Assembly (NCBI GenBank): GCA_030539815.1
Contig: JAUNXM010000056.1
Coordinates: 1-11,425, forward strand
Origin: Methanobacterium sp.
GTDB lineage: Archaea; Methanobacteriota; Methanobacteria; Methanobacteriales; Methanobacteriaceae
Length of the DNA stretch: 11,425 nt
Direction of reading: 5' to 3'
Position numbers and translations under genes: made by a program. Under the pieces are notes generated by a model. The model was not told the DNA's origin and did no database searches. It saw only the letters and a list, made by a program, of their open reading frames with translations. Of the stretch, positions 1 to 7,192 are shown one piece after another. Within the stretch, counting starts at the first letter, position 1, and each line of letters opens with the position of its first letter.

Positions 1-1
1 A

Positions 2-838
2 GCAGAAACCAATATGTTCAATCTCATTAAGGGGGAGATAGGTCATGTTTTTCTGGAGCGCCAGTATCGGCGAAAAGATGGCACGGTTTTCTGGGGCAAT
101 TTATCCGGAACACGAATTCTTAACGCTGACGGCTCATTAAAAGGATTAATTGGGGTGATTACGGATATAAGTGAGAGTAAAAAGTATGCTGATGCTTTAA
201 AACAGTCTTTAAATGAGAAAGATGCGCTTCTAAGAGAAATCCATCACCGGGTAAAAAATAACATGCAGATTATCTCCAGTTTACTGAATTTACAGATAAA
301 ACATGAGGATTTGGATGAAACTGTAAATGTCTTAAAGGAAAGCCAGGGAAGAGTTAAAAGCATGGCCATGATTCACGAGAAACTGTATCAATCCCCCAGC
401 TTCACAGATATAAATTTCAAAGATTACATTGAAAAACTAGTCTTTGATATATTTTCTTCTTATGGAATCAAATTCGGCTCAATCAAGTCAGTATTAGATA
501 TTGAAGAAGTTAATTTAAACATTGATACTGCCATACCCCTCGGACTTATTGTCAATGAACTAGTAACTAACTGTGTTAAATATGCTTTTCCGAAGGGTGA
601 AGGAACTATAACTATCAATCTCAAATCCTTCCAGGATAAAATGGAATTCACGATTGCCGATGATGGAATTGGAATGCCAAAAAATATTGATATTAAGAAC
701 ACAAACACACTTGGCCTCCAACTGGTAAATGGTTTAGTTAATCAAATAGATGGGAGTATCGACTTGGATAGGAACCACGGAACCAAGTTTAAGATCACCT
801 TCAAAGAGTTAAAGTACAAAGAACGACTGGGTTTGTAG
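2..838 (+). CDS. PAS-domain sensor histidine kinase, HisKA_2 type (5' partial)
   Basis: This is the C-terminal part of a signal-transducing histidine kinase; the frame is open to the left edge, so the start lies outside the window. Numbering from the Met at base 14, residues about 13-57 are the end of a PAS/PAC sensor domain (RRKDGTVFWGN, then GVITDISE). Residues 73-94 are a HisKA_2 dimerisation helix, REIHHRVKNNMQ, with H77 as the expected phosphate acceptor. The HATPase_c domain follows, with N-box NELVTN (181-186), G1 box DDGIG (217-221), G2 LGLQLV (233-238) and HGTKF (255-259). No transmembrane segment is visible in the part shown, so a cytoplasmic sensor is possible. No response regulator gene is adjacent, so the partner is unknown. 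A T8 tract 15 nt after the stop probably ends the transcript. The family call is firm; the signal is unknown. Confidence 0.93.
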   Translation, partial: AETNMFNLIKGEIGHVFLERQYRRKDGTVFWGNLSGTRILNADGSLKGLIGVITDISESKKYADALKQSLNEKDALLREIHHRVKNNMQIISSLLNLQIKHEDLDETVNVLKESQGRVKSMAMIHEKLYQSPSFTDINFKDYIEKLVFDIFSSYGIKFGSIKSVLDIEEVNLNIDTAIPLGLIVNELVTNCVKYAFPKGEGTITINLKSFQDKMEFTIADDGIGMPKNIDIKNTNTLGLQLVNGLVNQIDGSIDLDRNHGTKFKITFKELKYKERLGL

Positions 839-853
839 TTTAATGGTGATATA

Positions 854-861
854 TTTTTTTT
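854..861 (+). terminator. T8 tract after the histidine kinase
   Basis: Eight consecutive T residues lie 15 nt downstream of the kinase stop codon, directly before the first recombinase relic. Archaeal RNA polymerase terminates at such U-tracts without needing a hairpin, and no clear hairpin is present here. Confidence 0.45.
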
Positions 862-995
862 GATTACTTACTTGGCTGACCCTGATGATCTCCGAAAAAC
901 TTGGAGGTTGAATTGATTACTTAAATGTCAAAAATTCAGCAGTTAATTATTCAATGGATGAAAAGATATTTACAAAAACAGGTATTGGAGATAAA
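862..995 (+). pseudogene. Tyrosine recombinase 3'-end relic A
   Basis: This is a decayed fragment of the C-terminus of a phage-type integrase (tyrosine recombinase). One frame reads TYLADPDDLRKTW, matching the active-site tyrosine segment DAYFLADPDDLQKSY of the better copy at 8556-9019. The nucleotide match then continues through AATGTCAAAAATTC, CAGTTAATTATTC, ATGGATGAAA and TTACAAAAACAGG. In-frame stops and indels break the frame. Unlike the other copies it stops matching before the lysine/glutamate-rich tail and has no recombinase stop codon. It begins right after the T tract of the kinase. It is not expressed as protein; it is a scar of an integration event. Confidence 0.75.
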
Positions 996-1003
996 CCACA
1001 GCT

Positions 1004-1045
1004 GGGGATAAGAATACCCTAGAGTTGGGGGATAAAAATACCCTA
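1004..1045. repeat. Two direct repeats of an 18-bp motif, 24-bp period
   Basis: The unit GGGGATAARAATACCCTA occurs at 1004-1021 and 1028-1045 and differs at one position. It lies between relic A and the end of the broken surface-protein gene. There are only two copies. It could be a protein-binding site pair or a small tandem duplication; nothing in the sequence decides between these. Confidence 0.6.
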
Positions 1046-1127
1046 AAATGCAATTAGAATGTAAGTAAAAAATAAAGAATTCACTGGAATAAATGAATAA
1101 ATTGGCATAAATCTATTTTTAAGCAAA

Positions 1128-2067
1128 TTAGTTCTTTTTCACAGTATTAATTGATAAACTACCTAAAATTAATAAAAAGGCCAGGATTAACACGTTTAAG
1201 GGTGCACCGGTATTTTGCATTTTCACAGTCCCCTTTAATCCATTGGAGTTTGAAGTTCTGGTTTCTTCACCTGATCTAACTCCAATAATCAGAGACTGGA
1301 TATTTTGATTTAAATTAGGGTTAAAGCTGGCAGTGGTTATTTCGGGAGTTATAATAAAGTTTCCAATACGATCTGCCCTAAATTGGATATACGCATAAGG
1401 ATCACCCACTGGTAATCTCCCAGGTCCCAAATAACGGTCCGGGTTGAGGGATCGTAATAGATGCTGCCGTTATCTGTCCAGTTATTGATAAATTGCATAC
1501 CTTCCGGTAGTGCAAACTTCAAAATGGTTTGGTAGGCAACGTTGGGTCCATTATTTCCCATTTTCAAGGTGGCTGTGACTATATCACCTAATGTGGGATT
1601 TTGATTATCTATTGATGTTAAAAGGTAAATATCTGAAGCTGGAGCCATAAAAGCATAAATTATTGACGTATAGGTTACTAGTTCAGGGGAACCATCATCA
1701 AATGTACCTCTCCCATATAGGGTTCCATCTTTTGCTATGGCTGGTTTAGTTGATGATGGTATATTAGAAGTCCATTTTAAAGTTCCATTGGGATTTATAG
1801 CATACAGGGAGGAAAGGAAGGACATAACATATAGAGTGCCATCGGCTCCAATTGTGGGGGACCAGAGTTATTGGCCGATGAATAATTCCACTTTACTGAG
1901 TCATTTTGAGAAGATAAGTAAGGGGATTGACCGGTTTTTTGATTATCATAAGCTGCTTGTGGCCACTGGTTATCTGATTCGGCTCCGCTAACCACAGAAA
2001 GAGAGATTAAAATAAAAATTCCTGTTAATATTATTTTTAACCCTGTTTTTCCAGATACTGATTTTAT
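1128..2067 (-). pseudogene. Adhesin-like surface protein (PQQ-like repeats, DUF11), frameshifted
   Basis: Joined across two frameshifts, this encodes about 313 aa of a secreted, cell-surface adhesin-like protein. In order: a signal peptide with hydrophobic core (KIILTGIFILISLSVVSGA); an N-terminal part with PQQ-type beta-propeller repeats (TIGADGTLYV, then LYAINPNGTLKW); a DUF11 domain (about residues 120-265); and a C-terminal anchor, MQNTGAPL followed by a membrane helix and VKKN. The first break is at G5 1856-1860, where one more C on the coding strand restores frame; the second is near 1413-1416, where one T is missing (GDYQW should read GDLPVGD). Adding two bases makes the 940-nt span exactly 314 codons. 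The codon at the expected start is ATA, with GGGGGAG upstream but no in-frame ATG. Three lesions favour a pseudogene; assembly indels remain possible. Confidence 0.8.
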
Positions 2068-2127
2068 TATGGAACTCCCCCCATGTAAAGTAAAAAATAG
2101 TATTTCAAAATCAATATTTAAGGTTTT

Positions 2128-2253
2128 AGATTATTTTGATTGGTTAAGTGTGAAAAGTACACCCTTAATTTCTTTATGGATGAGATCCGGGAACTGCAAA
2201 AACTTGTCGTGGAGATGAAAAAGGAGTTAAAAGAGTTGAAGGGTGAGGCTTAG
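2128..2253 (+). pseudogene. Tyrosine recombinase 3'-end relic B
   Basis: This is a short remnant of the recombinase tail. The match to the other copies starts near GATTGGTTAAGTGTGAAAAG (DYLNVKSS region) and runs to the stop. The last part is intact in one frame: MDEIRELQKL, then VEMKKELKELKGEA and a TAG at 2251-2253. A one-base deletion after the AGTACACCC segment shifts the upstream part out of frame; relic F has the same shorter spacing. It lies between the promoter side of the broken surface-protein gene and the end of the choloylglycine hydrolase gene, both on the other strand. Confidence 0.75.
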
Positions 2254-2259
2254 AGGATA

Positions 2260-2267
2260 TTTTTTTT
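2260..2267 (+). terminator. T8 tract after recombinase relic B
   Basis: Eight T residues start 7 nt after the relic stop codon. Relics C, E and F carry an equivalent tract at almost the same distance, so it belongs to the ancestral recombinase gene rather than to the flanking DNA. Confidence 0.5.
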
Positions 2268-2334
2268 CCGCATTGTTTAAACAAAAGTTACTTTTAATAA
2301 AAAGAATGGAATATAATTCCCTTATCAACACGTC

Positions 2335-3321
2335 TTAGTTTTGATAATTTATATCCTGTGTTGTTAAATAGGGGCATTTGATTACTTCGTCACCATCCAA
2401 GTCTTCTTTATGCATATTAACCGCATTTATTCGGTTATTTCCATAATTTTTGTAATAATAGATGCCGTTTTCCTGATCCATACAAGCAGAATATGTTGTT
2501 TTTTCTGCCATTCCCTCTGTTAAAACCCCTGCTTTTACCATTTTTACATAGTCAAGCATGTGCATACATTGGGTCACAGCACTGATATCATCCTCCAGAA
2601 CTGGCATATGAGCTCTAGCATAGGCAATTCTCACAAATCTTGAAACACTATGCGAATCTCCGGGCAGTCCCAGAGTACCCGCTCCAACACCATGAATCTG
2701 CAACAATTGGTCACTCCAATTGACTGGTTCTGGTTGATTAGGATTAACAGTCATGTATCTGTTTAAATTCATTAAATGCCAGTCAAAGGTAGGTTGATTA
2801 GTCATTACTCCCACCGGGTTATCATAAACTGCAAGTTTTTCTATAGTTTTTTCAACTACAATTGACGAACCAGTTTTATCAGTTATCATCCAGTGGAGGG
2901 TGGGAACTGGTGTCTGGTCATTTAAGGGCACATCAACTAAATCTATGTTAGAAAGAGCACTCTTAACTTCATCAATTGTATCGTAGTTGGAGACTACCAA
3001 ATAAATGAAGTCGTAAGGTGTGATATTTGTTTTCCCAGGTACTGGTTTTTCTTCAAAATGTGCGAATCCTTCAAAATTGAGACCAGCACAGACCAGTCCA
3101 TTTTCATTCATGGCATCAACCAGGGATGGATGGTCATCAATTACCGTCCCAATGCCAATAAGGGCTTTGTCAGTCGTTTGCATATTTCCAGTAACTTTAT
3201 CTTCCATCAAGTAATTTCTTGGAAGGATTAGGGGACATTCATTTACATTATATGCTAAATCTAAATTTCGTCCAACAAAATTATTTCCATCTTTTGTTTG
3301 TATACTAAATGTTGTACACAT
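2335..3321 (-). CDS. Choloylglycine hydrolase (bile salt hydrolase family)
   Basis: This is an N-terminal-nucleophile amide hydrolase of 328 aa, the usual length for conjugated bile acid hydrolases, which release glycine or taurine from bile salts. The start is the ATG at 3321, not further upstream, because the nucleophile cysteine must follow Met1 (MCTTFSIQ) and GGGTGA sits just upstream. Residues match the known enzymes position for position: C2, R18 and D21 (GRNLD), N82 (GLNFEG), N175 (MTNQPTFDW) and R228 (GLPGDSHSVSRFVR). There is no signal peptide, so it should be cytoplasmic after Met removal. Penicillin V acylase is the main alternative; the GLPGD..S.SRF motif favours a bile salt hydrolase. 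It is monocistronic, between relics B and C. Known methanogen homologues occur in gut species; the natural substrate in this organism is inferred, not shown. Confidence 0.93.
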   Translation of the reverse strand: MCTTFSIQTKDGNNFVGRNLDLAYNVNECPLILPRNYLMEDKVTGNMQTTDKALIGIGTVIDDHPSLVDAMNENGLVCAGLNFEGFAHFEEKPVPGKTNITPYDFIYLVVSNYDTIDEVKSALSNIDLVDVPLNDQTPVPTLHWMITDKTGSSIVVEKTIEKLAVYDNPVGVMTNQPTFDWHLMNLNRYMTVNPNQPEPVNWSDQLLQIHGVGAGTLGLPGDSHSVSRFVRIAYARAHMPVLEDDISAVTQCMHMLDYVKMVKAGVLTEGMAEKTTYSACMDQENGIYYYKNYGNNRINAVNMHKEDLDGDEVIKCPYLTTQDINYQN

Positions 3322-3354
3322 TTTTTTCACCCTCATCTTTTTTATTTTTTTTAA

Positions 3355-3364
3355 TTTATATATT
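3355..3364 (-). promoter_or_regulatory. Probable TATA box of the choloylglycine hydrolase gene
   Basis: On the minus strand the sequence AAATATATAAATT lies about 38 nt upstream of the ATG at 3321. This fits an archaeal TATA element with transcription starting about 25 nt downstream and a short leader that holds the GGGTGA ribosome binding site. Confidence 0.5.
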
Positions 3365-3397
3365 TTTTTAAAGGAGGATTGAGTAAATAGGGGCAGG

Positions 3398-3599
3398 TTG
3401 GGCCCCAAATTTAAAGAAAGGGTTCGGGATGCATACTACCTAGCCGACCCCATGAACTTCGAAAAACTTACAGGAGTATATAGATTACTTAAACGTGAAA
3501 AGTTCCCCAGTTAATTTTTCCATGGATGAAATCAGGGAACTACAAATACTAGTAATGGAAATGAAAAAGAAGTTACGGGAATTGAAGGGTGGGGCCTGA
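3398..3599 (+). pseudogene. Tyrosine recombinase 3'-end relic C
   Basis: This copy covers the catalytic tyrosine region and tail. It reads LGPKFKERVRDAYYLADP in one frame, matching MGHKLKDRVRDAYFLADP in the better copy, with the active-site Tyr present but the Gly-His replaced by Gly-Pro. A one-base deletion near 3470 (ACAGGAGTATATAG) shifts the frame. The following frame then reads IDYLNVKSSPVNFSMDEI, RELQILVMEMKKK and LRELKGGA to a TGA at 3597-3599. It starts just upstream of the promoter of the divergent choloylglycine hydrolase gene. Without the N-terminal domain it cannot be an active recombinase. Confidence 0.82.
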
Positions 3600-3606
3600 A
3601 TGGCTT

Positions 3607-3634
3607 AATTTTTTTGATTGAGAATTTTTTTGAT
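3607..3634 (+). terminator. Duplicated T7 tract after recombinase relic C
   Basis: AATTTTTTTGAT occurs twice, at 3607-3618 and 3623-3634 (16-bp period). The first tract is 9 nt after the relic stop and corresponds to the tract found after relics B, E and F; the second is a local tandem duplication or an extra terminator. Confidence 0.5.
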
Positions 3635-3690
3635 GAATTTTTACTTTAGAAAACGATAACATTATAGCCATTAATGCTTAAGGAAATTTC

Positions 3691-4317
<627 letters not shown>

Positions 4318-4371
4318 GGAAATTTTTTGGATTAAATATTATTTAAATTAAATTTTTATCTTAAAAAGGGC

Positions 4372-4456
4372 TGTTGAGGCCATTGAAAGGTATCTTGAGT
4401 TTGAAAGGAAAGACATCAAACCAGATGATGCACTCTTCTCAAGATATAAATCCGGC
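4372..4456 (+). pseudogene. Tyrosine recombinase relic D (5' half of a split copy)
   Basis: This fragment reads VEAIERYLEFERKDIKPD followed by DALFSRYKSG, nearly identical to the start of relic F at 8556 (ALERYLEFEREDIKPD). The match ends abruptly at AAATCCGG near 4455. The sequence that should follow resumes near 5148 (relic E), so D and E are two halves of one copy separated by about 690 bp carrying the HXXEE gene. Its left limit is within a few bases of the left limit of relic F, near GGCC and TTGAAAGGTA. Confidence 0.82.
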
Positions 4457-4502
4457 TGAAACCTCATTAAAAATAAAAAAAAGGTAAATAGATTAATATT
4501 TA

Positions 4503-5096
4503 TTATTCTTTCCGTTTACTGGTGGTTTTTAGAAGCAAGATCCCTATAAAACCAACACCCAATATCAATGCAAGTAGCCAGTCCAGGGAGCTTAAAGCAT
4601 TGGCATAGTAGGCATAGAAGATGGTTACCACACAAAATGGGTTTAAAACCAACCATGTAGTTAAAAATCCAGGATTATATCCTGGTTTTTTAATCTGGAA
4701 TATAATGGTATGTTGTATGCCATTTATGAGTAACTGGAAGAATATTAACCCCATACCAACCCCTGGTAAAACATTAACCAGTAACGCGCCCAATATAGCC
4801 CAGACCCATATGGACATATTTACAAATAATTTGTAAGCCGGGGATAAGGGTGAGTCTTTTTCTGGTGGATTTTTACTTAATACCGTATAATAATTGGCAA
4901 ATTTTTCAAATCCGATTGGAGAGAGAATATACTCTTCTGTTTCATGGATCATGACCAGTGGTAAATGAATCCAGTATAAAAAAGCAAGCCATGAAAAACT
5001 AGGGTCGGTAAATTTGAAGCAGATAAAAATAGTTATTAATATTGGCCCTAGAAAAAGCCCCACTCTTTCCCAGATGTTATTGTACGTTTTATACAT
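4503..5096 (-). CDS. HXXEE domain membrane protein
   Basis: This is a 197-aa integral membrane protein with the HXXEE motif, H51-E-T-E54-E55, at the end of the second hydrophobic stretch. Hydrophobic segments appear at about 12-27, 36-50, 96-114, 116-134, 145-165 and 170-190. A second conserved-looking histidine occurs in GIQHTI, and NPGFLTTWLV is in the late loop. The HXXEE family is uncharacterised; the clustered His/Glu suggest metal binding, but that is inference. I chose the ATG at 5096 because GGGGGAG lies 7 nt upstream; an in-frame TTG 15 nt earlier overlaps that site. A TATA element near 5135-5140 fits this start. The gene lies inside a split recombinase relic and on the opposite strand to it, so it arrived after the relic formed. 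Confidence 0.85.
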   Translation of the reverse strand: MYKTYNNIWERVGLFLGPILITIFICFKFTDPSFSWLAFLYWIHLPLVMIHETEEYILSPIGFEKFANYYTVLSKNPPEKDSPLSPAYKLFVNMSIWVWAILGALLVNVLPGVGMGLIFFQLLINGIQHTIIFQIKKPGYNPGFLTTWLVLNPFCVVTIFYAYYANALSSLDWLLALILGVGFIGILLLKTTSKRKE

Positions 5097-5132
5097 GTTA
5101 TACTCCCCCAATTAATAAAACTATTTCCCCGA

Positions 5133-5142
5133 ACTTATAAGT
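5133..5142 (-). promoter_or_regulatory. Probable TATA box of the HXXEE gene
   Basis: The palindrome ACTTATAAGT lies about 40 nt upstream of the ATG at 5096. Transcription would start near 5112, giving a short leader with the GGGGGAG ribosome binding site. Spacing fits archaeal promoters; no purine-rich BRE is obvious. Confidence 0.4.
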
Positions 5143-5147
5143 AGGTT

Positions 5148-5507
5148 ATGGTGCATAAGGGCAATCCAGCACTCCTACCGTGAAATAAACAAATTCCTCA
5201 ACTGGGGCCTAACAAGGACGGCTTCAATAAGGCCACCAGCCACATGCTGAGGAAGTTCTTCAACACCCAACTAATAAATGCAGGAATGGCCGAGGAAATC
5301 CGGGAGCAATGGATGGGACATAAGCTTCCAGGATGCATACTTCCTAGTCGGCCCCAATGGCCTCCGAAAAAGTTACTTGAGACACATATTGACTATTTAA
5401 ATGTTAAAAGTTCACCAGTTAATTAGTCCATGGATGAATCAGGGAACTGCAAATACTTGCCTGTGGAGATGAAGAAGGAGTTAAAAGAATTAAAGGGTGA
5501 GGCTTGA
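5148..5507 (+). pseudogene. Tyrosine recombinase relic E (3' half of a split copy)
   Basis: This is the continuation of relic D. From IQHSYREINKFLNW it runs through HMLRKFFNTQLINAGMAEEI and MGHKL, the best-preserved H-x-x-R and Gly-His boxes in the window. About 11 bp are missing between GHKL and GCATAC (the KDRVRD segment), shifting the catalytic Tyr region out of frame. A stop interrupts VN-TAG-SMDE, and another small deletion follows before the EMKKELKELKGEA tail and the TGA at 5505-5507. An open frame at 5244-5426 within it is only a by-product. It separates the HXXEE gene from the PadR-ABC operon. Confidence 0.85.
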
Positions 5508-5515
5508 GCGGGTTA

Positions 5516-5524
5516 TTTTTTTTT
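5516..5524 (+). terminator. T9 tract after recombinase relic E
   Basis: Nine T residues start 8 nt after the relic stop, equivalent in position to the tracts after relics B, C and F. It would insulate the PadR operon from upstream read-through. Confidence 0.5.
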
Positions 5525-5581
5525 AAATTAAGGTCTTATGATGTGAATGATTCGTTTTTAATTCATAATAAATTCCATAGA

Positions 5582-5589
5582 TTTATATG
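5582..5589 (+). promoter_or_regulatory. Probable TATA box of the PadR-ABC operon
   Basis: TTTATATG sits about 11 bp before the large palindrome. With the usual spacing of about 25 bp, transcription would start near 5610, inside the palindrome, leaving a leader of about 70 nt. AT-rich sequence near 5642-5650 is an alternative TATA element that would give a nearly leaderless transcript. Confidence 0.4.
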
Positions 5590-5599
5590 TTAAAATAAT

Positions 5600-5635
5600 T
5601 TAGGTTAGTTTTAACCTATGTTAAAATTAACCTAA
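5600..5635. promoter_or_regulatory. 36-bp palindrome, probable PadR operator
   Basis: The left arm TTAGGTTAGTTTTAAC (5600-5615) and right arm GTTAAAATTAACCTAA (5620-5635) are reverse complements at 15 of 16 positions around a CTAT spacer. It lies 48-83 bp upstream of the PadR ATG and just after the TATA candidate. PadR proteins are dimers that bind long AT-rich dyads in their own promoters, so autoregulation of the whole operon is the natural reading. An 11-bp word, TATGTTAAAAT, also occurs at 5586-5596 and 5617-5627, one copy covering the TATA candidate. That could let a second dimer bind. Confidence 0.7.
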
Positions 5636-5682
5636 CAAAGAAATTATTAACAATTAATAAGTCAATTGTGCAAGTCGATAAA

Positions 5683-6192
5683 ATGGTAAACAACGATTTA
5701 ATAATACTGGGCATGATTTTTCTTGTACCCAGCCATGGATACCAATTGAAGAAAAATATTCGAGAAACTGTAAATCCTTACTTCAAAATTAATAACAACG
5801 TTTTATACCCTGCCCTGGCAAAAATGGAGAAAAAAGGATTAATTGAAGGGAAGGAGATGCCTGGAAAAGGCATTAATAAAAAAGTTTATCACATCACCCA
5901 AAAAGGTAGAAAACACTTACTGGAGATAGTAGCTCAGCCTACAGAGCCAGATATTGATAATTTTGAATTTATGGTAAAGGCTGTTTTTTTTGATTACATA
6001 TCTAAAGAGAAACGTCTGGATGTAATTAAACCATTGTATGAATCAAAAAAACAGGAACTACTGGATACATTGGAGAAAAAACAGAAATATGGTGAAAATC
6101 TGTCTCCTATTGCCTTGGCGGTTTTAGAACAGGGGATAAGTGAGATTAAAAATTCTATAGAGTTTTTAGAGAAGTTAATGGAGTTAAATTAA
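5683..6192 (+). CDS. PadR family transcriptional regulator
   Basis: This is a 169-aa DNA-binding repressor of the PadR family. Residues about 5-80 form the PadR winged helix: DLIILGMIFLVPSHGYQLK, the recognition part NNVLYPALAKMEKKGLI, and the wing KKVYHITQKGRKHL. The remainder is an alpha-helical C-terminal dimerisation region with coiled-coil character (KKQELLDTLEKKQ, SEIKNSIEFLEKLMEL). The ATG at 5683 is preferred; an in-frame GTG at 5668 would add five residues, and neither has a good ribosome binding site. It is the first gene of an operon with an ABC exporter 54 nt downstream. That arrangement is typical of PadR-type local regulators that release the operator when the exporter's substrate binds. 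The palindrome upstream is its probable target. Confidence 0.92.
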   Translation: MVNNDLIILGMIFLVPSHGYQLKKNIRETVNPYFKINNNVLYPALAKMEKKGLIEGKEMPGKGINKKVYHITQKGRKHLLEIVAQPTEPDIDNFEFMVKAVFFDYISKEKRLDVIKPLYESKKQELLDTLEKKQKYGENLSPIALAVLEQGISEIKNSIEFLEKLMELN

Positions 6193-6246
6193 CATTTTTC
6201 TGTGTATAATTTTTGATATTGAAAAAAAGAACGATGAGAAGGTATT

Positions 6247-7191
6247 ATGGTGAATGAGTTTATAATCGAGGCGAACAATCTCTTTAAATCTTTTGGAGAT
6301 TTTGTAGCAGTAGATAATCTAAATTTAAAAATAAAAAAAGGTGAAGTATTTGGATTTTTAGGTCCTAATGGAGCTGGAAAAACCACTTCCATAAAGATGA
6401 TGGTGGGTTTGCTTCGCCCAACTGGTGGTCAAATACTGGTTGATGGCCAAGATATTGCCCATGCAGATAGACTTAAAATTGGAATATGTCCTCAGGATAT
6501 AGTTTTATGGGAAAGCCTCACATGTAAAGAGAGTTTGAAGTTCATGGGGGAAATGTACGAAGTTCCAAATGATGTATTGAAAATTAGAGTAGAACGCCTA
6601 TTAGAAGACCTCCTACTAATGGATAAAGCAAACACGCTGGTTTCTAATTTATCGGGAGGTATGAAACGCAGGTTAAATCTAGCTATGGCATTAATACACT
6701 CTCCAGATATAGTGGTTTTGGATGAACCTTCAGAAGGACTTGATCCTCAATCAAGGAGGGTTTTGTGGAATTTCATCCGGTCATTGAGGGATAAAGAAGG
6801 AAAAACAGTTATTTTAACCACACATTTAATGGATGAAGCAGACGGACTTTCAGATCGCATTGCCATTATTGATCATGGGAAACTGTTACGACTGGATACT
6901 CCTAAAAATCTTAAAAACGCGTTTGGTGATGGGGATATAGTGGAGATCCATCTGGCTGATTCTAAAATGAATCAGGAAGTGATTTTTAGACTTAAAACCA
7001 TGGAAAGTATTGATTCAGTTACTGAAGTTGATGGTAAAATAAATATAAGGACTTTAAATGCCGTTGGAAAACTTCCAGAGATAATGAGTAAAGTTCAGGG
7101 CATGAATATCGAGATTGCTGATTTATCATTGCACCCCAATACCTTGGAGGATGTTTTCATTGAATTAACTGGAACCAGTTTGAGGGAATAA
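6247..7191 (+). CDS. ABC transporter ATP-binding protein (drug/ABC-2 type)
   Basis: This is a 314-aa nucleotide-binding subunit of an ABC-2 exporter (DrrA/CcmA-like). It powers the permease encoded next to it from the cytoplasmic face of the membrane. All motifs are present: Walker A GPNGAGKTT (39-47), Q-loop Q83 (ICPQDIVLW), signature LSGGMKRR (135-142), Walker B IVVLDEP (155-161), D-loop GLDP (164-167) and H-loop H193 (TTHLMDEAD). The about 100-residue C-terminal extension after the ATPase core is the kind found in DrrA-like exporters. AGAAGG lies about 6 nt before the ATG. It overlaps nothing and is followed after one base by the permease gene, so the two are translationally coupled. The substrate is not evident; hydrophobic drugs or lipids are typical for the family. 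Confidence 0.95.
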   Translation: MVNEFIIEANNLFKSFGDFVAVDNLNLKIKKGEVFGFLGPNGAGKTTSIKMMVGLLRPTGGQILVDGQDIAHADRLKIGICPQDIVLWESLTCKESLKFMGEMYEVPNDVLKIRVERLLEDLLLMDKANTLVSNLSGGMKRRLNLAMALIHSPDIVVLDEPSEGLDPQSRRVLWNFIRSLRDKEGKTVILTTHLMDEADGLSDRIAIIDHGKLLRLDTPKNLKNAFGDGDIVEIHLADSKMNQEVIFRLKTMESIDSVTEVDGKINIRTLNAVGKLPEIMSKVQGMNIEIADLSLHPNTLEDVFIELTGTSLRE

Positions 7192-7192
7192 C

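Larger units (their letters stand above)
4457..5147. mobile_element. About 690-bp insertion splitting a recombinase relic
   Basis: The recombinase match stops near 4455 and resumes near 5148, with at most about a dozen bases of the expected sequence missing between. The inserted DNA contains one complete gene on the opposite strand with its own promoter. I see no transposase, inverted terminal repeat or convincing target duplication at the ends. The boundaries are good to roughly 10 bp. It could be an insertion by recombination or a rearrangement; the mechanism is not visible. Confidence 0.5.

Noticed and set aside
1004..1045. Possible CRISPR array
   Set aside because: There are only two 18-bp units with a 6-bp gap, no spacer-sized intervals and no cas genes.
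1737..1991. 84-aa open frame on the + strand
   Set aside because: It is the antisense of the surface-protein coding sequence and has no domain character.
3322..3408. Upstream extension of the choloylglycine hydrolase by 29 residues
   Set aside because: The nucleophile Cys must follow the initiator Met, the GGGTGA site fits the ATG at 3321, and the extension covers the TATA box and relic C.
4457..5147. Insertion sequence around the HXXEE gene
   Set aside because: No transposase, no terminal inverted repeats and no clear target duplication are visible, so I report only an insertion of unknown type.
5244..5426. Open frame with an HxxR-like MLRKFF start
   Set aside because: It is only the least damaged part of recombinase relic E; the frame breaks at an 11-bp deletion and lacks most of the catalytic domain.
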